64,000 nt of DNA, taken from contig NZ_JARLLG010000006.1 of the NCBI RefSeq assembly GCF_029382255.1, forward strand, positions 62,001 to 126,000, written 5' to 3'. This DNA is from Isoptericola croceus. Its GTDB lineage: Bacteria; Actinomycetota; Actinomycetes; Actinomycetales; Cellulomonadaceae. Shown piece by piece: positions 23,538 through 34,084 of the stretch. The translations under genes were made by a program, and so were the position numbers. Every line of letters begins with the position of its first letter. Position 1 is the first letter of the stretch. A model generated the notes under the pieces. It saw only the letters and a list, made by a program, of their open reading frames with translations. It searched no databases and had not been told where the DNA came from.

Positions 23538-25058
23538 TCAGGTGAGGGTGAGGCTGACCGTCACGTAGGAGTGCGCCGGGAGGGTGACCTCGAGGCCGCG
23601 CTCGTGCGGGCGGACGGCGTCCAGCGCGACGGGCGCGACGGCGTCGGGCGCGTCCGGGGTGTTGTGCGTGGCGAGCTCGGGGGCGCTGAGCACCCGGGCG
23701 GCGTGTCCCGTGACCTCGCGGCCGCGCAGGTCCAGCACGACCGTCCGGTCGGCTGAGGCGTCCAGGTTGGTCAGCGAGACCAGCGCCGTGTCGCCGCGGG
23801 TGGACGCCGACGCCGAGACCAGCGGGAGCTCCGCCGTCGAGCCCGGGCGGGTCGGCACCCCCTGCAGGTGGACGTCGAGCGAGTCGGCGTCGTGGTGGGC
23901 GGTGTTCATCTCGAACACGTGATAGCTCGGCGTCCTGACCAACGCGCCGGACTCCGGGTCGGTGAGCAGCATCGCCTGCAGCACGTTGACGGTCTGGGCG
24001 ATGTTCGCCATGACCACCCGGTCCGCGTGCCGGTGGAACGCGTCGAAGTGCACGCTCGCCACGAGGGCGTCGCGCAGGGTGTTCTGCTGGTACAGGAAGC
24101 CGGGGTTGGTCCCGGGCTCCGCGTTCCACCAGGTGCCCCACTCGTCCACCACGAGGCCCACCCGCTTCTTCGGGTCGTGGCGGTCCATGACCTGGCCGTG
24201 CCGCGTGAGCAGGTGCTCCATGAACCGCGCCCGCTCGAGGGTGAGATACCACTCGTCCTCGCCGAACTCCGTCGCGGAACCCTTGTCCTGCCAGGAACCG
24301 GTCACCGTGTAGTAGTGCAGCGAGATGCCCTGAAAGGGCCGTGCAGGGCCGTCCCCGGCGTCCAGGTCGTCGAAGGACTTCATGAGCGTCTCGGTCCAGT
24401 GCAGGTCGCCGTCCGAGGCCCCCGCCGCGATGCGGTAGACGTCGTTGCCCGCATGGTTGCGCACGTAGGTCGAGTACTGGCGGGCCAGCGAGGCGAACTG
24501 CTCCACGCGCAGGTGGCCGCCGCAGCCCCACGCCTCGTTGCCGATGCCGAAGTACGGCACCTTCCACGGCTCGTCCCTGCCGTTCTGGCGACGCAGGGCC
24601 GCCATCGGGGAGTCGTCGGCGCGGGTGAGGTACTCGATCCACTCGCTCATCTCGGCCACCGAGCCCGAGCCGACGTTCCCGGAGATGTAGGCGTCGGTGC
24701 CGAGCATCTCGCACAGGTCCATGAACTCGTGGGTGCCGAACGAGTTGTCCTCGACGACGTCGCCCCAGTGCGAGTTGACCATCCGGGGGCGCTGGTCGCG
24801 CGGCCCGATGCCGTCGCGCCAGTGGTAGTCGTCGGCGAAGCACCCGCCGGGCCAGCGCAGGTTGGGGATGTTCAGCGCCCGCAGCGCCTCGACGACGTCG
24901 AGGCGGATGCCGCGCTCGTTCGGGATCTCGGAGTCCTCGCCCACGTAGAACCCGTCGTAGATGCAGCGGCCGAGGTGCTCGGCGAAGTGCCCGTAGACGT
25001 GCCGCGAGATGCGAGGGCCGGGCACGTCGAGGTCGATGATGGCTGTCGTCTGGTCCAT
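23538..25058 (-). CDS. GH51 alpha-L-arabinofuranosidase
   Basis: 506 residues, the standard length, with no signal peptide, so it is an intracellular enzyme that removes terminal alpha-L-arabinofuranosyl groups from imported arabino-oligosaccharides. The catalytic pair is clear: Glu175 in GIGNEAWG as acid/base and Glu306 in VVDEWGTWW as nucleophile. [18 protein letters not shown] and [15 protein letters not shown] are typical of the (beta/alpha)8 part, and a beta-sandwich fills the C-terminus. The ATG at 25058 avoids reading through the operator. It diverges from a LacI regulator with a perfect operator at 25066-25081. Confidence 0.94.
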   Translation of the reverse strand: MDQTTAIIDLDVPGPRISRHVYGHFAEHLGRCIYDGFYVGEDSEIPNERGIRLDVVEALRALNIPNLRWPGGCFADDYHWRDGIGPRDQRPRMVNSHWGDVVEDNSFGTHEFMDLCEMLGTDAYISGNVGSGSVAEMSEWIEYLTRADDSPMAALRRQNGRDEPWKVPYFGIGNEAWGCGGHLRVEQFASLARQYSTYVRNHAGNDVYRIAAGASDGDLHWTETLMKSFDDLDAGDGPARPFQGISLHYYTVTGSWQDKGSATEFGEDEWYLTLERARFMEHLLTRHGQVMDRHDPKKRVGLVVDEWGTWWNAEPGTNPGFLYQQNTLRDALVASVHFDAFHRHADRVVMANIAQTVNVLQAMLLTDPESGALVRTPSYHVFEMNTAHHDADSLDVHLQGVPTRPGSTAELPLVSASASTRGDTALVSLTNLDASADRTVVLDLRGREVTGHAARVLSAPELATHNTPDAPDAVAPVALDAVRPHERGLEVTLPAHSYVTVSLTLT

Positions 25059-25065
25059 GGCGGCG

Positions 25066-25081
25066 AGTTTATCGATAAACT
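25066..25081. promoter_or_regulatory. LacI-family operator between arabinofuranosidase gene and its regulator
   Basis: AGTTTATCGATAAACT is a 16-bp perfect palindrome with the central CG typical of LacI-family operators. It lies 8 bp upstream of the arabinofuranosidase ATG and 33 bp upstream of the regulator start, so it can repress both genes. Confidence 0.75.
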
Positions 25082-25113
25082 GGCGCCGGAAGGAAGAGGG
25101 GTGAGCGGATACC

Positions 25114-26151
25114 GTGACGGGCGTGAAGCCGACCATGAGCGACGTGGCGCGCACCGCCGGCGTGTCCGCGATGACGGTCTCCAACGTGCTGACCGGACGG
25201 CGGCACGTGAGCCCGGCGACGCGGTCACGCGTGGAGCAGGCCGCCGCCGCGCTCGGCTACGAGCTCAACCTCACCGCCCGTCATCTGCGGGCCGGGCGCA
25301 CCGACACCGTGGCCCTCGTGGTGCCGCACTTCGACCATCCCTACTTCGGCGAGCTCGCCGCCCGGCTCGCCGCCCTCCTCGCCGCCGAGGACCGACACCT
25401 CGTCGTCGAGCAGACCGGGGCGAGCCGGGAGGCCGAGCTCGCCGCCGTCTCCCAGGCCCGCTGGCAGCTCTACGACGGCGTGCTGCTGTCCGTGGTCGGC
25501 ATGTCCGCCGCGGACCTCGACGACCTGCACACGTCGGTCCCCCTGGTGCTGCTCGGCGAGCAGGAGATGCCGGCCCGCTACGACCACGTCCGCATGGACA
25601 ACGTCGCCGGCGCCCGGCTCGCCACCGCCCACCTGCTGGCCACCGGATCGCGCCGGATCGCCGTCGTCGGCGGCGCCGACCCCGACCCCGCGTCCGGCAT
25701 GAAGCCCGCGCGCACCCTCGGCTGGACCCTGGCGCACGCCGACGCCGGCACGGACCCGGCACCCGAGCTGCTCGTCCGCGCCCCCGCCGACCTCACCTCC
25801 GGCCGCGACGCCGTCCGACGACTCGTCGCCGACGGGATCGAGTTCGACGCCGTCTTCGCCGTCACCGACACGCTCGCCACGGGCGTCCTCGCCGGGCTCG
25901 CCGAGGCAGGGGTGCGGGTTCCCGACGACGTGCAGGTGATCGGGTTCGACAACCTCGCCTCGTCGGAGTTCACCGTGCCCGCCCTGTCCACCGTGGACCC
26001 CGGGCACGAACGGATGGTCACCGAGGCGCTCCGCCTCCTCGACGCCGTCGCCCGCGGGCCGGCAGGCGGGGCCGACGGCGGAACAGGCGCCCGGGAGCAC
26101 GTCATCTCACCGGCCCGGCTCGTCCACCGCGCCACCGCCCGCGCCCGCTGA
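25114..26151 (+). CDS. LacI-family transcriptional regulator
   Basis: 345 residues. The N-terminal HTH reads [27 protein letters not shown], with a hinge helix at about residue 60 ([12 protein letters not shown]), followed by a periplasmic-binding-like effector domain ([31 protein letters not shown]). It most likely represses the divergent arabinofuranosidase gene through the palindrome at 25066-25081 and is induced by an arabinose-type sugar. The GTG at 25114 is used; an in-frame GTG at 25123 is an alternative. AAGGAAGAGG lies upstream. Confidence 0.92.
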   Translation: MTGVKPTMSDVARTAGVSAMTVSNVLTGRRHVSPATRSRVEQAAAALGYELNLTARHLRAGRTDTVALVVPHFDHPYFGELAARLAALLAAEDRHLVVEQTGASREAELAAVSQARWQLYDGVLLSVVGMSAADLDDLHTSVPLVLLGEQEMPARYDHVRMDNVAGARLATAHLLATGSRRIAVVGGADPDPASGMKPARTLGWTLAHADAGTDPAPELLVRAPADLTSGRDAVRRLVADGIEFDAVFAVTDTLATGVLAGLAEAGVRVPDDVQVIGFDNLASSEFTVPALSTVDPGHERMVTEALRLLDAVARGPAGGADGGTGAREHVISPARLVHRATARAR

Positions 26152-26200
26152 GCGCCCACGAGGTGACGCCGTCGGGCACGCCCGCCCCACAGGGCCAGGG

Positions 26201-26572
26201 CTACGCGCCCGCGGGCTGCTCCTCGCGCAGGACGGGGATGCGCCCGGCCATCCCGACCATGTCGAGGACCTCGACCACGGCCTCGGACGGCTCGAGCAGG
26301 CGCACCGGCGCACCGGTCTCCTGACCGAGCATGTAGATCTGCAGGATGAAGGCCACGCCCGACGAGTCGAGGAACGTCACGTCGCGGACGTCCAGGACGA
26401 TCGGTGTCACGTCGCGACGCGCGACGACGGTGCTCATCGCGTCGCTCGCCGCCTCACGCAGTGCGGCATCGACCTCGCCCCAGAGGGTCAGGTAGGTGCC
26501 GTCCTCCTGGTGCTGGCAGGAGATGCCAGAACCGGGATCGGGCTCGAGTTCCGTGGTGCGGTCGATGTCCAT
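26201..26572 (-). CDS. STAS-domain anti-sigma-factor antagonist
   Basis: 123 residues, a single STAS domain (about 18-110). It has DVRDVTFLDSSGVAF with the conserved phosphorylatable Ser. Proteins of this type bind anti-sigma or partner-switch kinases when unphosphorylated. No kinase or sigma partner lies next to it, so its partner must be encoded elsewhere. It is monocistronic, just past the LacI gene on the opposite strand. Confidence 0.9.
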   Translation of the reverse strand: MDIDRTTELEPDPGSGISCQHQEDGTYLTLWGEVDAALREAASDAMSTVVARRDVTPIVLDVRDVTFLDSSGVAFILQIYMLGQETGAPVRLLEPSEAVVEVLDMVGMAGRIPVLREEQPAGA

Positions 26573-26609
26573 GGGGTGTCAGGCTCCCGTAGTGCCGTCG
26601 GCGGCCGAG

Positions 26610-26642
26610 CGTGGCTCTTCTCCCCCCGACGAAAGAGCCACG
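26610..26642 (-). terminator. Hairpin after the YbaK gene
   Basis: A 10-bp stem (26610-26619 with 26633-26642) and a 13-nt loop, 62 bases downstream of the YbaK stop on the minus strand. Confidence 0.5.
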
Positions 26643-26704
26643 GGTCGAGTGTTCACCCGTCTTGCCGATTCGTCCAGTGGAACCACACGATCGTCGTCAG
26701 AGGT

Positions 26705-27199
26705 TCACCCGCCGGGCAGCGGCTCCGGGTCGGTGACGTCGGCGACCTGCGCGCCGAGCACGCGCAGCAAGTCCTCGGCGTCGAGCGTCGCCGCCACGCC
26801 GTGACCTCCCGCACCGACCGAGACGCGACCCGCGCCCGGGATCGTGGCGTCGGCGATCACGGGCCACGCGACGAGCGAGCCGAACGGCGTGATCGTGCCG
26901 CGCTCGTACCCCGTGACGTCACGGGCGACGGCGGCGTCCGGCATCGACAGCCGGTTCACCCCGAGCACCGACCGGAGCCTCGCCCAGGCGATGGTCCGCC
27001 CGCCCGGGACGAGCACGAACAGGAAGTCACCCTCGCCGCGGCGCACCACGAGCGTCTTGAGGACCTGCTGCGGATCGAGCCCACGAGCCGCAGCCGCAGC
27101 GGCGAGACTGCCGACCGGTGCGTGCCGGGTGAGCTCGAACGTCACCCCCGCCGCCTCGAGGGCCTGGCGGGCGCGCTGCTCGGTATCGGACTCCGTCAT
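26705..27199 (-). CDS. YbaK/EbsC-type aminoacyl-tRNA deacylase
   Basis: 164-residue single-domain trans-editing protein. It clears mischarged tRNA (Cys-tRNA-Pro for YbaK, Ala-tRNA-Pro for ProX relatives). The family marks are VLKTLVVRRGEGDFLFVLVPG, in which the Lys lies in the substrate site, YERGTITPFGS and ISVGAGGHG-like sequence (here VSVGAGGHG) near the C-terminus. The exact tRNA substrate cannot be fixed from sequence. The gene stands alone between a VanY-type gene and the STAS gene. Confidence 0.9.
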   Translation of the reverse strand: MTESDTEQRARQALEAAGVTFELTRHAPVGSLAAAAAARGLDPQQVLKTLVVRRGEGDFLFVLVPGGRTIAWARLRSVLGVNRLSMPDAAVARDVTGYERGTITPFGSLVAWPVIADATIPGAGRVSVGAGGHGVAATLDAEDLLRVLGAQVADVTDPEPLPGG

Positions 27200-27293
27200 G
27201 GCTGCTCAGCGAGCACGCGCTGCGCCGTCCCGGGTGTGCACCGGCGGCAGCCCTCGTCAAGGAAGCGACCGGGCTCGCGGGGACGCTGCTCCG

Positions 27294-29507
27294 TCACTCC
27301 TCGTCCGGGTCGTTCAGCTTGGCGACGTTGCCGAGCAGCGTGCCGGTCAGGCTCTGGCCGTCCACCGGCTCCTCGCAGTCGGTGGTCTCGTCACCGCCGT
27401 CGGAGGTGTCCTCGGTCTGCCCTTCATCATCGGCCGGAGCGCCGGCATCGCAGTCGATCGGCTCGGTCGGCCCCGGCTCGGTCGGCCCCGGCTCGGTCGG
27501 CTCCGGCGACGGGCTCGGTTCCGGCGACGGGCTCGGCTTCGGCGACGGGCTCGGCTTCGGCGACGGGTCGGTCGGCTTCGGCGACGGCGACGTGCTGGGC
27601 TTCGGCGACGGGCTGGGGCTCGGCTTCGAGTCGCCCTTCTTCTGGTCAGCAGGCTTGTCGTCGTTCTGCTTGCTGCCGCCCGTGGCCTTGTCCGTCGAAC
27701 CAGCCTTGTCGTTGGCCTTGCCCTGCGAGCCGCCCTTCGAACCAGCCTTGTCCTTCGACGTGTCCTTGGTGTCCTTCGCGGCCGCGGCGCCCTTGTCCTT
27801 GCCGCCACCCGACGAGCCGTTGCCGCCGGAGGAACCGCCGGCCGACGACCCACCCGCGGTCTTCACGTCGGCGGTCGAGGTAGCGCGGTCCGGGATCGGG
27901 CCCGAGGCGAAGAACTCGAAGTGCCATGGCTCGGGCTTGCTGCCGCCGAGACGCGCCCACGCCGGGTTGTCCCAGCCGTAGTCGGGTCCGTTGACCCGCA
28001 GCCACGCGTACTCCGCGGACCTGCCGCTCGAGATCGGGTGCGACAGGTCGACCGCCAGTCCCCACCCGTGGTTCGACGTGCCCGGCACGGCGGCCAGGTG
28101 GGGCTTGGCGGCGCGCACCGCAACCTGCCCGGCGTAGGAGCGGTAGGAGTCCGTGATCGGGATGTCGGTGCCGAACTTCGCGCGGTACGCCTTGTTGAGC
28201 GCTTCCAGCTGCAGGGCGGCGTCGCACCGGAGCATGTGGCCGGGAGCCCAGGGCAGGGCGCACAGCACCGAGGCCGGGATCCTGCCGTTGCTGTAGCCCG
28301 CCGTGGACGCGGCGTGCTGGTCGACGACGGCCCGCAGCGCCGACGAGAGCGAGTTCGCCGCCATGTCCAGCGGCAGCCCGTCGGCCGAGACCGGGGTGCC
28401 GTCGTTCGACACGAAGGTTCCGTCGGCCAGCTCGGTGACCGCCGGTCGGATGTCGATGACGAAGGTGGCCGACGCCGGGTCGAGGAGCGTGGACAGCCGC
28501 GTCGCCGCCACGACGAGGTCGTCGAAGGTCACGACCTCGTCGTGGTGGTGGTGCTCCTCGTGCTCCTCGTCCGCCTCGTGCTCCACGCCCTCGTGGCCGT
28601 CCGCGTCCGGCTCCTCCGCATCGCCGGCGGAACCGACCAGGTCGTCAGGCTCCACCAGGTTGGTCACGCGCAGCGCGCCGTCTCCCGCGAGCAGCTCGTC
28701 CAGCGTGGGGAGCTGGAGGCTCGGCACGTCGACCTGCTCGATCGGCTCCAGGTCCGCCGTCGACCGAGGCTCGTCGTCCGCGATGCCGTACTCGATCTCG
28801 GGCCTACCGACGTCGACGACGTCCTGCGGGCGCAGCGACCCGCCGTCCCCGTGCCAGGCGTCGTCGCCCTCCGGCCGCTCCGTCACCTCGGCAGGCGGTC
28901 GCAGATCGTCGGTGTCGAGGTCGCCGGGCTCGACGAACATCCCGGGCTCCTCGGCGGCGCCGGGCTCCTCCGGATCGTCGGCAGGGTCCGTCGGCAGGGA
29001 GTCGACGACGTCGCGCCGGATCTCGGGTGCGCCCACGCGGGGTTCGACGGCGGCCCCCTGCTGAGCGACGTAGATGCTGAGCAGGCCACCGAACTCGGCG
29101 GCGGCCTGCTGGACCTCGGGATCGAGCACGCGCCCCGAGTCCAGCGCAGCCAGCTCGGCTCGCTCGACGATGTCGAGAAGCTGGCCCACCGTCGCCGGGC
29201 CCGTGGTGGACGAGGTACCGATGACGCCCACGACCACGGGGTCCGGCTCCACGGGCGCGGAGAACCCGGGATGCTCGGGGAACTGGTTCCAGGGGAGGTC
29301 GGCCACCGATCCGGCCATGAAGCCGGCGGCGAGGGTGAACGCTGCGGCACCGGCACCCAGGGTGCGCAGCACCGGATGGGCACGCTGCACGGGTGGGTCG
29401 GTGCTCGCCGAGGTCTCAGCGACGACGTCGTCGCGGTCTCCCAGGTCACCGTTCTTCTTGAGCGCCACGCGGAACCCCTCTGCCAGCTGCTGTGCTGCCG
29501 CACGCAT
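27294..29507 (-). CDS. VanY-type D-alanyl-D-alanine carboxypeptidase with long low-complexity tail
   Basis: 737 residues. A cytoplasmic N-terminus of about 45 residues and one transmembrane segment ([18 protein letters not shown]) precede a long acidic region (about 90-330) containing a His-rich patch (HHHHDE). The M15B peptidase domain (about 400-545) has [10 protein letters not shown], the zinc motif [11 protein letters not shown] and EPWHFEF. It trims D-Ala from peptidoglycan stems outside the membrane. The C-terminal 190 residues are Ser/Gly/Lys and then Pro-Ser-Pro-Lys repeats ending acidic, probably a cell-wall-spanning stalk. It diverges from pxpA across about 150 bp. Confidence 0.9.
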   Translation of the reverse strand: MRAAAQQLAEGFRVALKKNGDLGDRDDVVAETSASTDPPVQRAHPVLRTLGAGAAAFTLAAGFMAGSVADLPWNQFPEHPGFSAPVEPDPVVVGVIGTSSTTGPATVGQLLDIVERAELAALDSGRVLDPEVQQAAAEFGGLLSIYVAQQGAAVEPRVGAPEIRRDVVDSLPTDPADDPEEPGAAEEPGMFVEPGDLDTDDLRPPAEVTERPEGDDAWHGDGGSLRPQDVVDVGRPEIEYGIADDEPRSTADLEPIEQVDVPSLQLPTLDELLAGDGALRVTNLVEPDDLVGSAGDAEEPDADGHEGVEHEADEEHEEHHHHDEVVTFDDLVVAATRLSTLLDPASATFVIDIRPAVTELADGTFVSNDGTPVSADGLPLDMAANSLSSALRAVVDQHAASTAGYSNGRIPASVLCALPWAPGHMLRCDAALQLEALNKAYRAKFGTDIPITDSYRSYAGQVAVRAAKPHLAAVPGTSNHGWGLAVDLSHPISSGRSAEYAWLRVNGPDYGWDNPAWARLGGSKPEPWHFEFFASGPIPDRATSTADVKTAGGSSAGGSSGGNGSSGGGKDKGAAAAKDTKDTSKDKAGSKGGSQGKANDKAGSTDKATGGSKQNDDKPADQKKGDSKPSPSPSPKPSTSPSPKPTDPSPKPSPSPKPSPSPEPSPSPEPTEPGPTEPGPTEPIDCDAGAPADDEGQTEDTSDGGDETTDCEEPVDGQSLTGTLLGNVAKLNDPDEE

Positions 29508-29659
29508 CCTTGCACATCACCGTGCCTCGATGCTGCAGGCAACTCCCCTGGCACCACTCTGCGGTACCGCGACGTGTACCGCCAGTCCTCCGGCCCGATG
29601 TCCACCCACTGATCACCCGGTCATCGGCTCGACCGCCGGCACCGGGCACACTAGGATCC

Positions 29660-30451
29660 ATGACCGCTTCCTCCGCGACGGCGATCCCGGGCATCGACCT
29701 GAACAGCGATCTCGGCGAGGGGTTCGGGCGCTGGAGCCTCGGCGACGACGACCGCATGCTCGCCGTCGTCTCCAGCGCGAACGTGGCCTGCGGGTTCCAT
29801 GCCGGCGATCCCGCGACGATGCGCCGCACCGTCTGCGGTGCCGTCGCCCGCGGGGTGACCATCGGCGCGCACGTCGCCTACCGGGATCTCGCAGGGTTCG
29901 GACGGCGCACCATGGACGTGCCCAGCGACGAGCTGCGCGCCGACATCGTCTACCAGCTCGGGGCGCTGCAGGCCGTCGCCGCCGCCGAGGGCACCCGCGT
30001 CCGGTACGTCAAGCCGCACGGGGCCCTGTACAACACGGCGGCGACCGACGCGCGGGTCGCCGAGGACGTGGCCGCAGCGGTCGCCGCGGTCGACCCGACG
30101 CTCGTCGTGCTCGGCCTGCCGGGCAGCGTCGCACTGGACGCGGCGGCCGACGCCGGGCTCGCCACGGCGGCCGAGGCGTTCGCCGACCGGGCGTACACCA
30201 CGGCCGGGACCCTCGTACCGCGAGGCGAGCCCGGTGCCGTGCTGGACGATGCCCAGGTGGTGGCCGACCGCGTGCTGCGGCTGGTCACGTCAGGCCTCGT
30301 CACGGCGGTCGACGGGACCGACGTGGCGGTGCACGCCGACTCGGTGTGCGTGCACGGTGACACCCCCGGCGCGGTCGCGATGGCCGAGCGGGTGCGCAGC
30401 GTGCTGGCCGACGCCGGCGTCCGGCTCCGGCCGTTCGTCGGGGACGCGTGA
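29660..30451 (+). CDS. pxpA: 5-oxoprolinase subunit A
   Basis: 263 residues, LamB/YcsF family. With PxpB and PxpC it cleaves 5-oxoproline (pyroglutamate) to glutamate using ATP. It shows [12 protein letters not shown] near the start, [25 protein letters not shown] and [11 protein letters not shown], all canonical. The ATG at 29660 gives the normal length. Its stop overlaps the GTG start of the fused pxpB-pxpC gene (GTGA), so all subunits come from one transcript. Confidence 0.96.
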   Translation: MTASSATAIPGIDLNSDLGEGFGRWSLGDDDRMLAVVSSANVACGFHAGDPATMRRTVCGAVARGVTIGAHVAYRDLAGFGRRTMDVPSDELRADIVYQLGALQAVAAAEGTRVRYVKPHGALYNTAATDARVAEDVAAAVAAVDPTLVVLGLPGSVALDAAADAGLATAAEAFADRAYTTAGTLVPRGEPGAVLDDAQVVADRVLRLVTSGLVTAVDGTDVAVHADSVCVHGDTPGAVAMAERVRSVLADAGVRLRPFVGDA

Positions 30452-32100
30452 GCCCGCCCGACGGCGCCGTGCCGCCCGACGAGGCCGGGCCGGCGGGCGT
30501 CCGGGTCCGGGTCGCGCGGGACGACGCGCTGCTCGTGGAGGTCGCCGACCTCGCGGCCGCGACGGCGCTGCACCGGTCGCTGCGCTCCGAACCGCTCCCC
30601 GGCGTCGGGCAGCCGGTCCCGGGCGCGCGGACGGTGCTGGTGCCGTTCGACCCCTGGACCGTCTCCACCGCGACCCTCGCCGCCGAGCTGCGGGCACGGG
30701 CCGCGGTGCCGCCGTCGGGCACGGACGACGGAGGGCGCCTCGTGGAGGTTCCCACGGTCTACGACGGCGTGGACCTGGACGACGTCGCGGCGCACCTGGG
30801 CTGGAGCACGGCGGAGGTGGTACGACGGCACACCGCCGCACGCTGGACGGTGGGGTTCGTGGGGTTCGCGCCGGGATTCGGCTACCTGGTGGGCGACGAC
30901 CCGGGGCTGGTGGTTCCCCGCCGGTCCTCTCCGCGCACGCGCGTGCCCGCGGGGGCGGTGGCCCTCGCGGGTGAGTACTCGGGTGTCTATCCGCGCGAGA
31001 GCCCGGGCGGGTGGCAGCTCGTCGGCCGCACCGACGTCGTGACGTGGGACGTCCGACGGGACCCGCCCGCGCTGTGGGTGCCCGGCGACCGGGTGCGGTT
31101 CGTCGCGGTGCGGGGGTCGGCACGCGGCGCTTCTGCTTCGTTCGGCACTTCCGGCCGCGTTCGGCAGTCCGAACTGCCGAACGAGGCCGGAAGTGCCGAG
31201 CGGAGCGGCCTGGAGGTGGTCGACCCTGGCCCGCAGAGCCTCGTGCAGGACCTCGGCCGGCCGGGGCACGCCGATCTCGGCGTGGCCGCCTCGGGCGCCG
31301 CCGACCCACGCAGCCTGCGCGCCGCACACCGAGCCGTCGGCAACCCCGTCGGGTCCGCCGCCCTGGAGACGCTCGGCGGTCTGCGGCTCCGAGCGCACGG
31401 GCGCTGCATCGTCGCGGTCACCGGCGCACCCGCCCCGCTCGAGGTGGTGCCCGACGGCGGAGACCCCGCCCGGGTCCCCCCGTCCGGCCAGGCGTTCGCG
31501 CTGGCCGACGGCGACGAGCTGTCGGTCGGGCCGCCGTCGCGCGGCCTGCGGACCTATGTCGCGCTGCGCGGCGGGCTCGACCTCCCCCCGGTGCTCGGTT
31601 CCCGCGCCACCGACGTGCTCTCCGGGCTGGGGCCAGACCCCCTCGCGGCCGGAACGGTCCTGCCCGCCGGGCCGGCGCCCTCGTCCGCCGTGGCAGCCCA
31701 AGAAGCTGGAGCGTCCGACCCGGACGCACTGCCGGCACCCGGGGACGTCGTGACGCTGCCCGTGGTGCTCGGGCCGCGCGACGACTGGTTCACCCCCGAG
31801 GCGCTGCGACTGCTCACCACGCAGGAGTGGGAGGTGACGTCGCGGTCGAACCGGGTCGGGCTTCGGCTGGCCGGGGACGTGGGCCTGGAGCAGCGCCCCG
31901 CCGTCGGCCGGGCGGAGCTGCCGAGCGAAGGGTGCGTCACCGGCGCCCTGCAGGTCCCGCCGGACGGGCAGCCGGTGCTCTTCCTCGCCGACCACCCGCT
32001 CACCGGCGGATACCCCGTCGTCGCCGCCGTGCCGACATCGGCACTCTGGCTGGCCGGCCAGGTGCCACCCGGGGCGCGGCTGCGCTTCCGTGTGAACTGA
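30448..32100 (+). CDS. 5-oxoprolinase subunits B and C fused (PxpB-PxpC)
   Basis: 550 residues. Residues about 20-220 are the KipI/PxpB part ([37 protein letters not shown]). Residues about 250-550 are the KipA/PxpC part ([44 protein letters not shown]). Both halves look complete, so one polypeptide supplies both subunits that work with PxpA. The roughly 24-residue linker between them is encoded by a 72-bp palindrome (31135-31206). In many bacteria the two subunits are separate genes. It starts at GTG 30448, overlapping the pxpA stop. Confidence 0.93.
   Translation: MSPPDGAVPPDEAGPAGVRVRVARDDALLVEVADLAAATALHRSLRSEPLPGVGQPVPGARTVLVPFDPWTVSTATLAAELRARAAVPPSGTDDGGRLVEVPTVYDGVDLDDVAAHLGWSTAEVVRRHTAARWTVGFVGFAPGFGYLVGDDPGLVVPRRSSPRTRVPAGAVALAGEYSGVYPRESPGGWQLVGRTDVVTWDVRRDPPALWVPGDRVRFVAVRGSARGASASFGTSGRVRQSELPNEAGSAERSGLEVVDPGPQSLVQDLGRPGHADLGVAASGAADPRSLRAAHRAVGNPVGSAALETLGGLRLRAHGRCIVAVTGAPAPLEVVPDGGDPARVPPSGQAFALADGDELSVGPPSRGLRTYVALRGGLDLPPVLGSRATDVLSGLGPDPLAAGTVLPAGPAPSSAVAAQEAGASDPDALPAPGDVVTLPVVLGPRDDWFTPEALRLLTTQEWEVTSRSNRVGLRLAGDVGLEQRPAVGRAELPSEGCVTGALQVPPDGQPVLFLADHPLTGGYPVVAAVPTSALWLAGQVPPGARLRFRVN
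31135..31206. repeat. Palindrome C inside the pxpB-pxpC fusion
   Basis: Core arms of 26 bp (31143-31168 with 31173-31198, one mismatch) extend outward with further pairs, including G-U, to 34-nt arms around a 4-nt loop. It is the same size as palindrome B (72 bp). It encodes the linker exactly at the domain junction and keeps frame. Its centre, CGGCAGTCC, is also the centre of palindrome E. Confidence 0.85.
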
Positions 32101-32174
32101 GTGTGCGCAAGATCTCCACTTTCTCTGTGGGGGTGAACACATACATTCCGCGACGTCCCGGGCAGAATCGGACC

Positions 32175-32639
32175 ATGACGTCGACGACGACAAGCACCTC
32201 GACCGGGCGAGCACCGGGCCGCGCTGCCGCGGCAGGCCTGCTCGCCGTCACCCTGACGCTCGGCGCCTGCTCCGTCCCGGAGGACGTCGAGCAGTACATC
32301 GCCGACGCCCAGGTCCAGGCCGCGAGCCTGGACGCCGACCTTCAACAGCTCGCGGACCAGACCTCCGAGCTCAGCTCAGGACTCGGGGAGGACGTCACGA
32401 ACGCCGTCGACTCTGCTCAGGCCGCCACCGACGAAGCGCGCGTCGCCCTCGACAAGGCCGCCGAGTCGTCCGACGGCGCCGTGGTGGCGCTCGCCGACGC
32501 GCAGGTCGCGCTCGAGGCGGCCTCCGCCGAGGTCAACCACGTCATCGAGCATGCCGACACCACCCCCGAGGTCGTGGCGGCGCTCACCGAGCTGCAGGAG
32601 CAGATCAACGCGCTGCGCGGGCAGACGCAGAACGCGTAG
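32175..32639 (+). CDS. Small lipoprotein with coiled coil
   Basis: 154 residues, function unknown. The signal peptide ends in the lipobox LTLGAC, giving a lipid-anchored protein. The mature part is almost entirely helical and rich in Ala, Asp and Glu with heptad spacing (AQVQAASLDADLQQLADQ, EVVAALTELQEQINAL), so it should form a long coiled coil at the cell surface. The ATG at 32175 follows an AT-richer stretch with a TACATT-like -10 element at about 32140. It stands four bases before the convergent M20 stop. Confidence 0.78.
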   Translation: MTSTTTSTSTGRAPGRAAAAGLLAVTLTLGACSVPEDVEQYIADAQVQAASLDADLQQLADQTSELSSGLGEDVTNAVDSAQAATDEARVALDKAAESSDGAVVALADAQVALEAASAEVNHVIEHADTTPEVVAALTELQEQINALRGQTQNA

Positions 32640-32643
32640 CGCC

Positions 32644-33924
32644 TCAGGCGAGCCACTCCCGGGCCGCGGCGACCAGCAGGTCGACGCCGAGCTCGAGCGT
32701 CGGTTCCGGCACGGGCGCGAAGAACGGCGAGTGGTTCGCCGCGACGCTCTCCGGGAGGCTGCCCATGCTGGCGCGCGAGGTGTCGAACCCGTCGAACAGC
32801 GCCGCCTCGAACCCGCCCAGGTGCCAGTAGACGAGCGGGGCGCCCGCCGCGGCGGCCAGGTCGCCGACGTCCTCGGACCCTGCCAGCGGAGGCAGCGCGA
32901 TCGCGAGCGGACGACCGCCCGCGGCCTCGATCGTGCCACGGCGCGACTCCAGCGCGTCGGCGAGGACGCCGCGCGTGCGCTCGGTGGCGTCCGGGTCGTT
33001 GACCGTGAGGTGGAACCTCGAGAGCTCCTCGATCTCCGGCGGGCGTGGCGCGCCTGAGGCCTGCGCCTCGGCCTCGACGATCCGCCGGACGGCGCCGAGC
33101 ACCCGGCCGCGGACGCCCCCGTCGAAGCTGCGGACGTTGACCAGGAGCTCGGCGCGGTCCGGGATGATGTTCGCCTGGGTCCCCGCCCGCACGGAGCCGA
33201 CGGTGACGACAGCGGCCTCCGTCGCGCCGACCTCCCGCGACACGATCCCCTGCAGCCGCTGGATCGTGGCAGCAGCCATCAGCACCGGGTCGACGGCGCC
33301 CTCCGGGCTCGACCCGTGACCGCCCTTGCCGTGCAGCGTGACCCGCCACGAGTCGCCCGCGGCCATGGTGGGGCCCGGTCTGAGGCTCACGACGCCCACC
33401 GGGAGCGGCATGACGTGCTGGCCGAGCACGACGTCGGGCGTGGCGACCCGGTCGAACAGACCGTCGTCGACCATGACGCGGGCGCCGCCGCCCTCCTCCT
33501 CCGCCGGCTGGAAGAGCACCTGCAGGGTGCCCGACCACTCCTCGCGGTGCTTGGCGAGGTGGCTTGCCGCACCGAGGAGACAGGTGACGTGCACGTCGTG
33601 CCCGCACGCGTGCATGGTCCGCGTCTCGTGCCCGTCCCGCGTGGTCGCCGTCTCCGTCGAGGCGTACGGCAGGCCGGTGCGCTCCTCGACCGGCAGCCCG
33701 TCCATGTCCGCACGGAGCAGCACGGTGGGCCCGTCTCCCTGGGCTAGGACGCCGACGACGCCGGTGCCCCCGATGCCCTCGTGCACCTCGAAGCCCTCCG
33801 CCCGGAGGCGACCGGTGACGATGCCCGCCGTGCGGTGCTCGGCGAAGGCCAGCTCGGGATGGGCGTGCAGGTCGGTGTAGATCTCGGTGAGCTCGGCGGC
33901 GGTGAGGGTGCTCATGGTGCTCAT
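32644..33924 (-). CDS. M20-family amidohydrolase
   Basis: 426 residues, cytoplasmic metallo-amidohydrolase of the IAA-amino-acid hydrolase/hippuricase type. Metal-binding motifs are intact: RADMDGLPVEE, MHACGHDVH, PAEEEGGGA and GQHVMPLPVG. The dimerisation domain sits at about 190-300 (HGKGGHGSSPEGAVDP). It cleaves an N-acyl amino acid or related amide; the substrate is not predictable. The start is ATG 33924, or ATG 33915 three codons later. It is convergent with the small lipoprotein gene. Confidence 0.92.
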   Translation of the reverse strand: MSTMSTLTAAELTEIYTDLHAHPELAFAEHRTAGIVTGRLRAEGFEVHEGIGGTGVVGVLAQGDGPTVLLRADMDGLPVEERTGLPYASTETATTRDGHETRTMHACGHDVHVTCLLGAASHLAKHREEWSGTLQVLFQPAEEEGGGARVMVDDGLFDRVATPDVVLGQHVMPLPVGVVSLRPGPTMAAGDSWRVTLHGKGGHGSSPEGAVDPVLMAAATIQRLQGIVSREVGATEAAVVTVGSVRAGTQANIIPDRAELLVNVRSFDGGVRGRVLGAVRRIVEAEAQASGAPRPPEIEELSRFHLTVNDPDATERTRGVLADALESRRGTIEAAGGRPLAIALPPLAGSEDVGDLAAAAGAPLVYWHLGGFEAALFDGFDTSRASMGSLPESVAANHSPFFAPVPEPTLELGVDLLVAAAREWLA

Positions 33925-34027
33925 CCTGCCCAGGGTGCGCGAGGCGCGCCGGACGAGCGACGGGAGGGAGGGGTTCTCTGGGTGACCTCGCCGGTGACGC
34001 GTCGTCCGCCGTGGGCGAACCCGGAAA

Positions 34028-34047
34028 TTGAGTCGGTACGACTCAAG
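34028..34047 (+). promoter_or_regulatory. HAIR box (HspR operator) upstream of hsp20
   Basis: TTGAGT-N7-ACTCAAG (34028-34033 and 34041-34047) matches the HAIR consensus CTTGAGT-N7-ACTCAAG except for the first base. It lies 38 bp before the hsp20 ATG, where HspR binding would block transcription until heat shock. No hspR gene is in the window. Confidence 0.85.
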
Positions 34048-34084
34048 TTGCAACCCTCATCAGCACACGCCCTGAGGAGGAACC

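Noticed and set aside
29950-32214. 754-residue minus-strand frame opposite pxpA-pxpBC
   Set aside because: Opposite well-conserved 5-oxoprolinase subunits; composition is that of a shadow.
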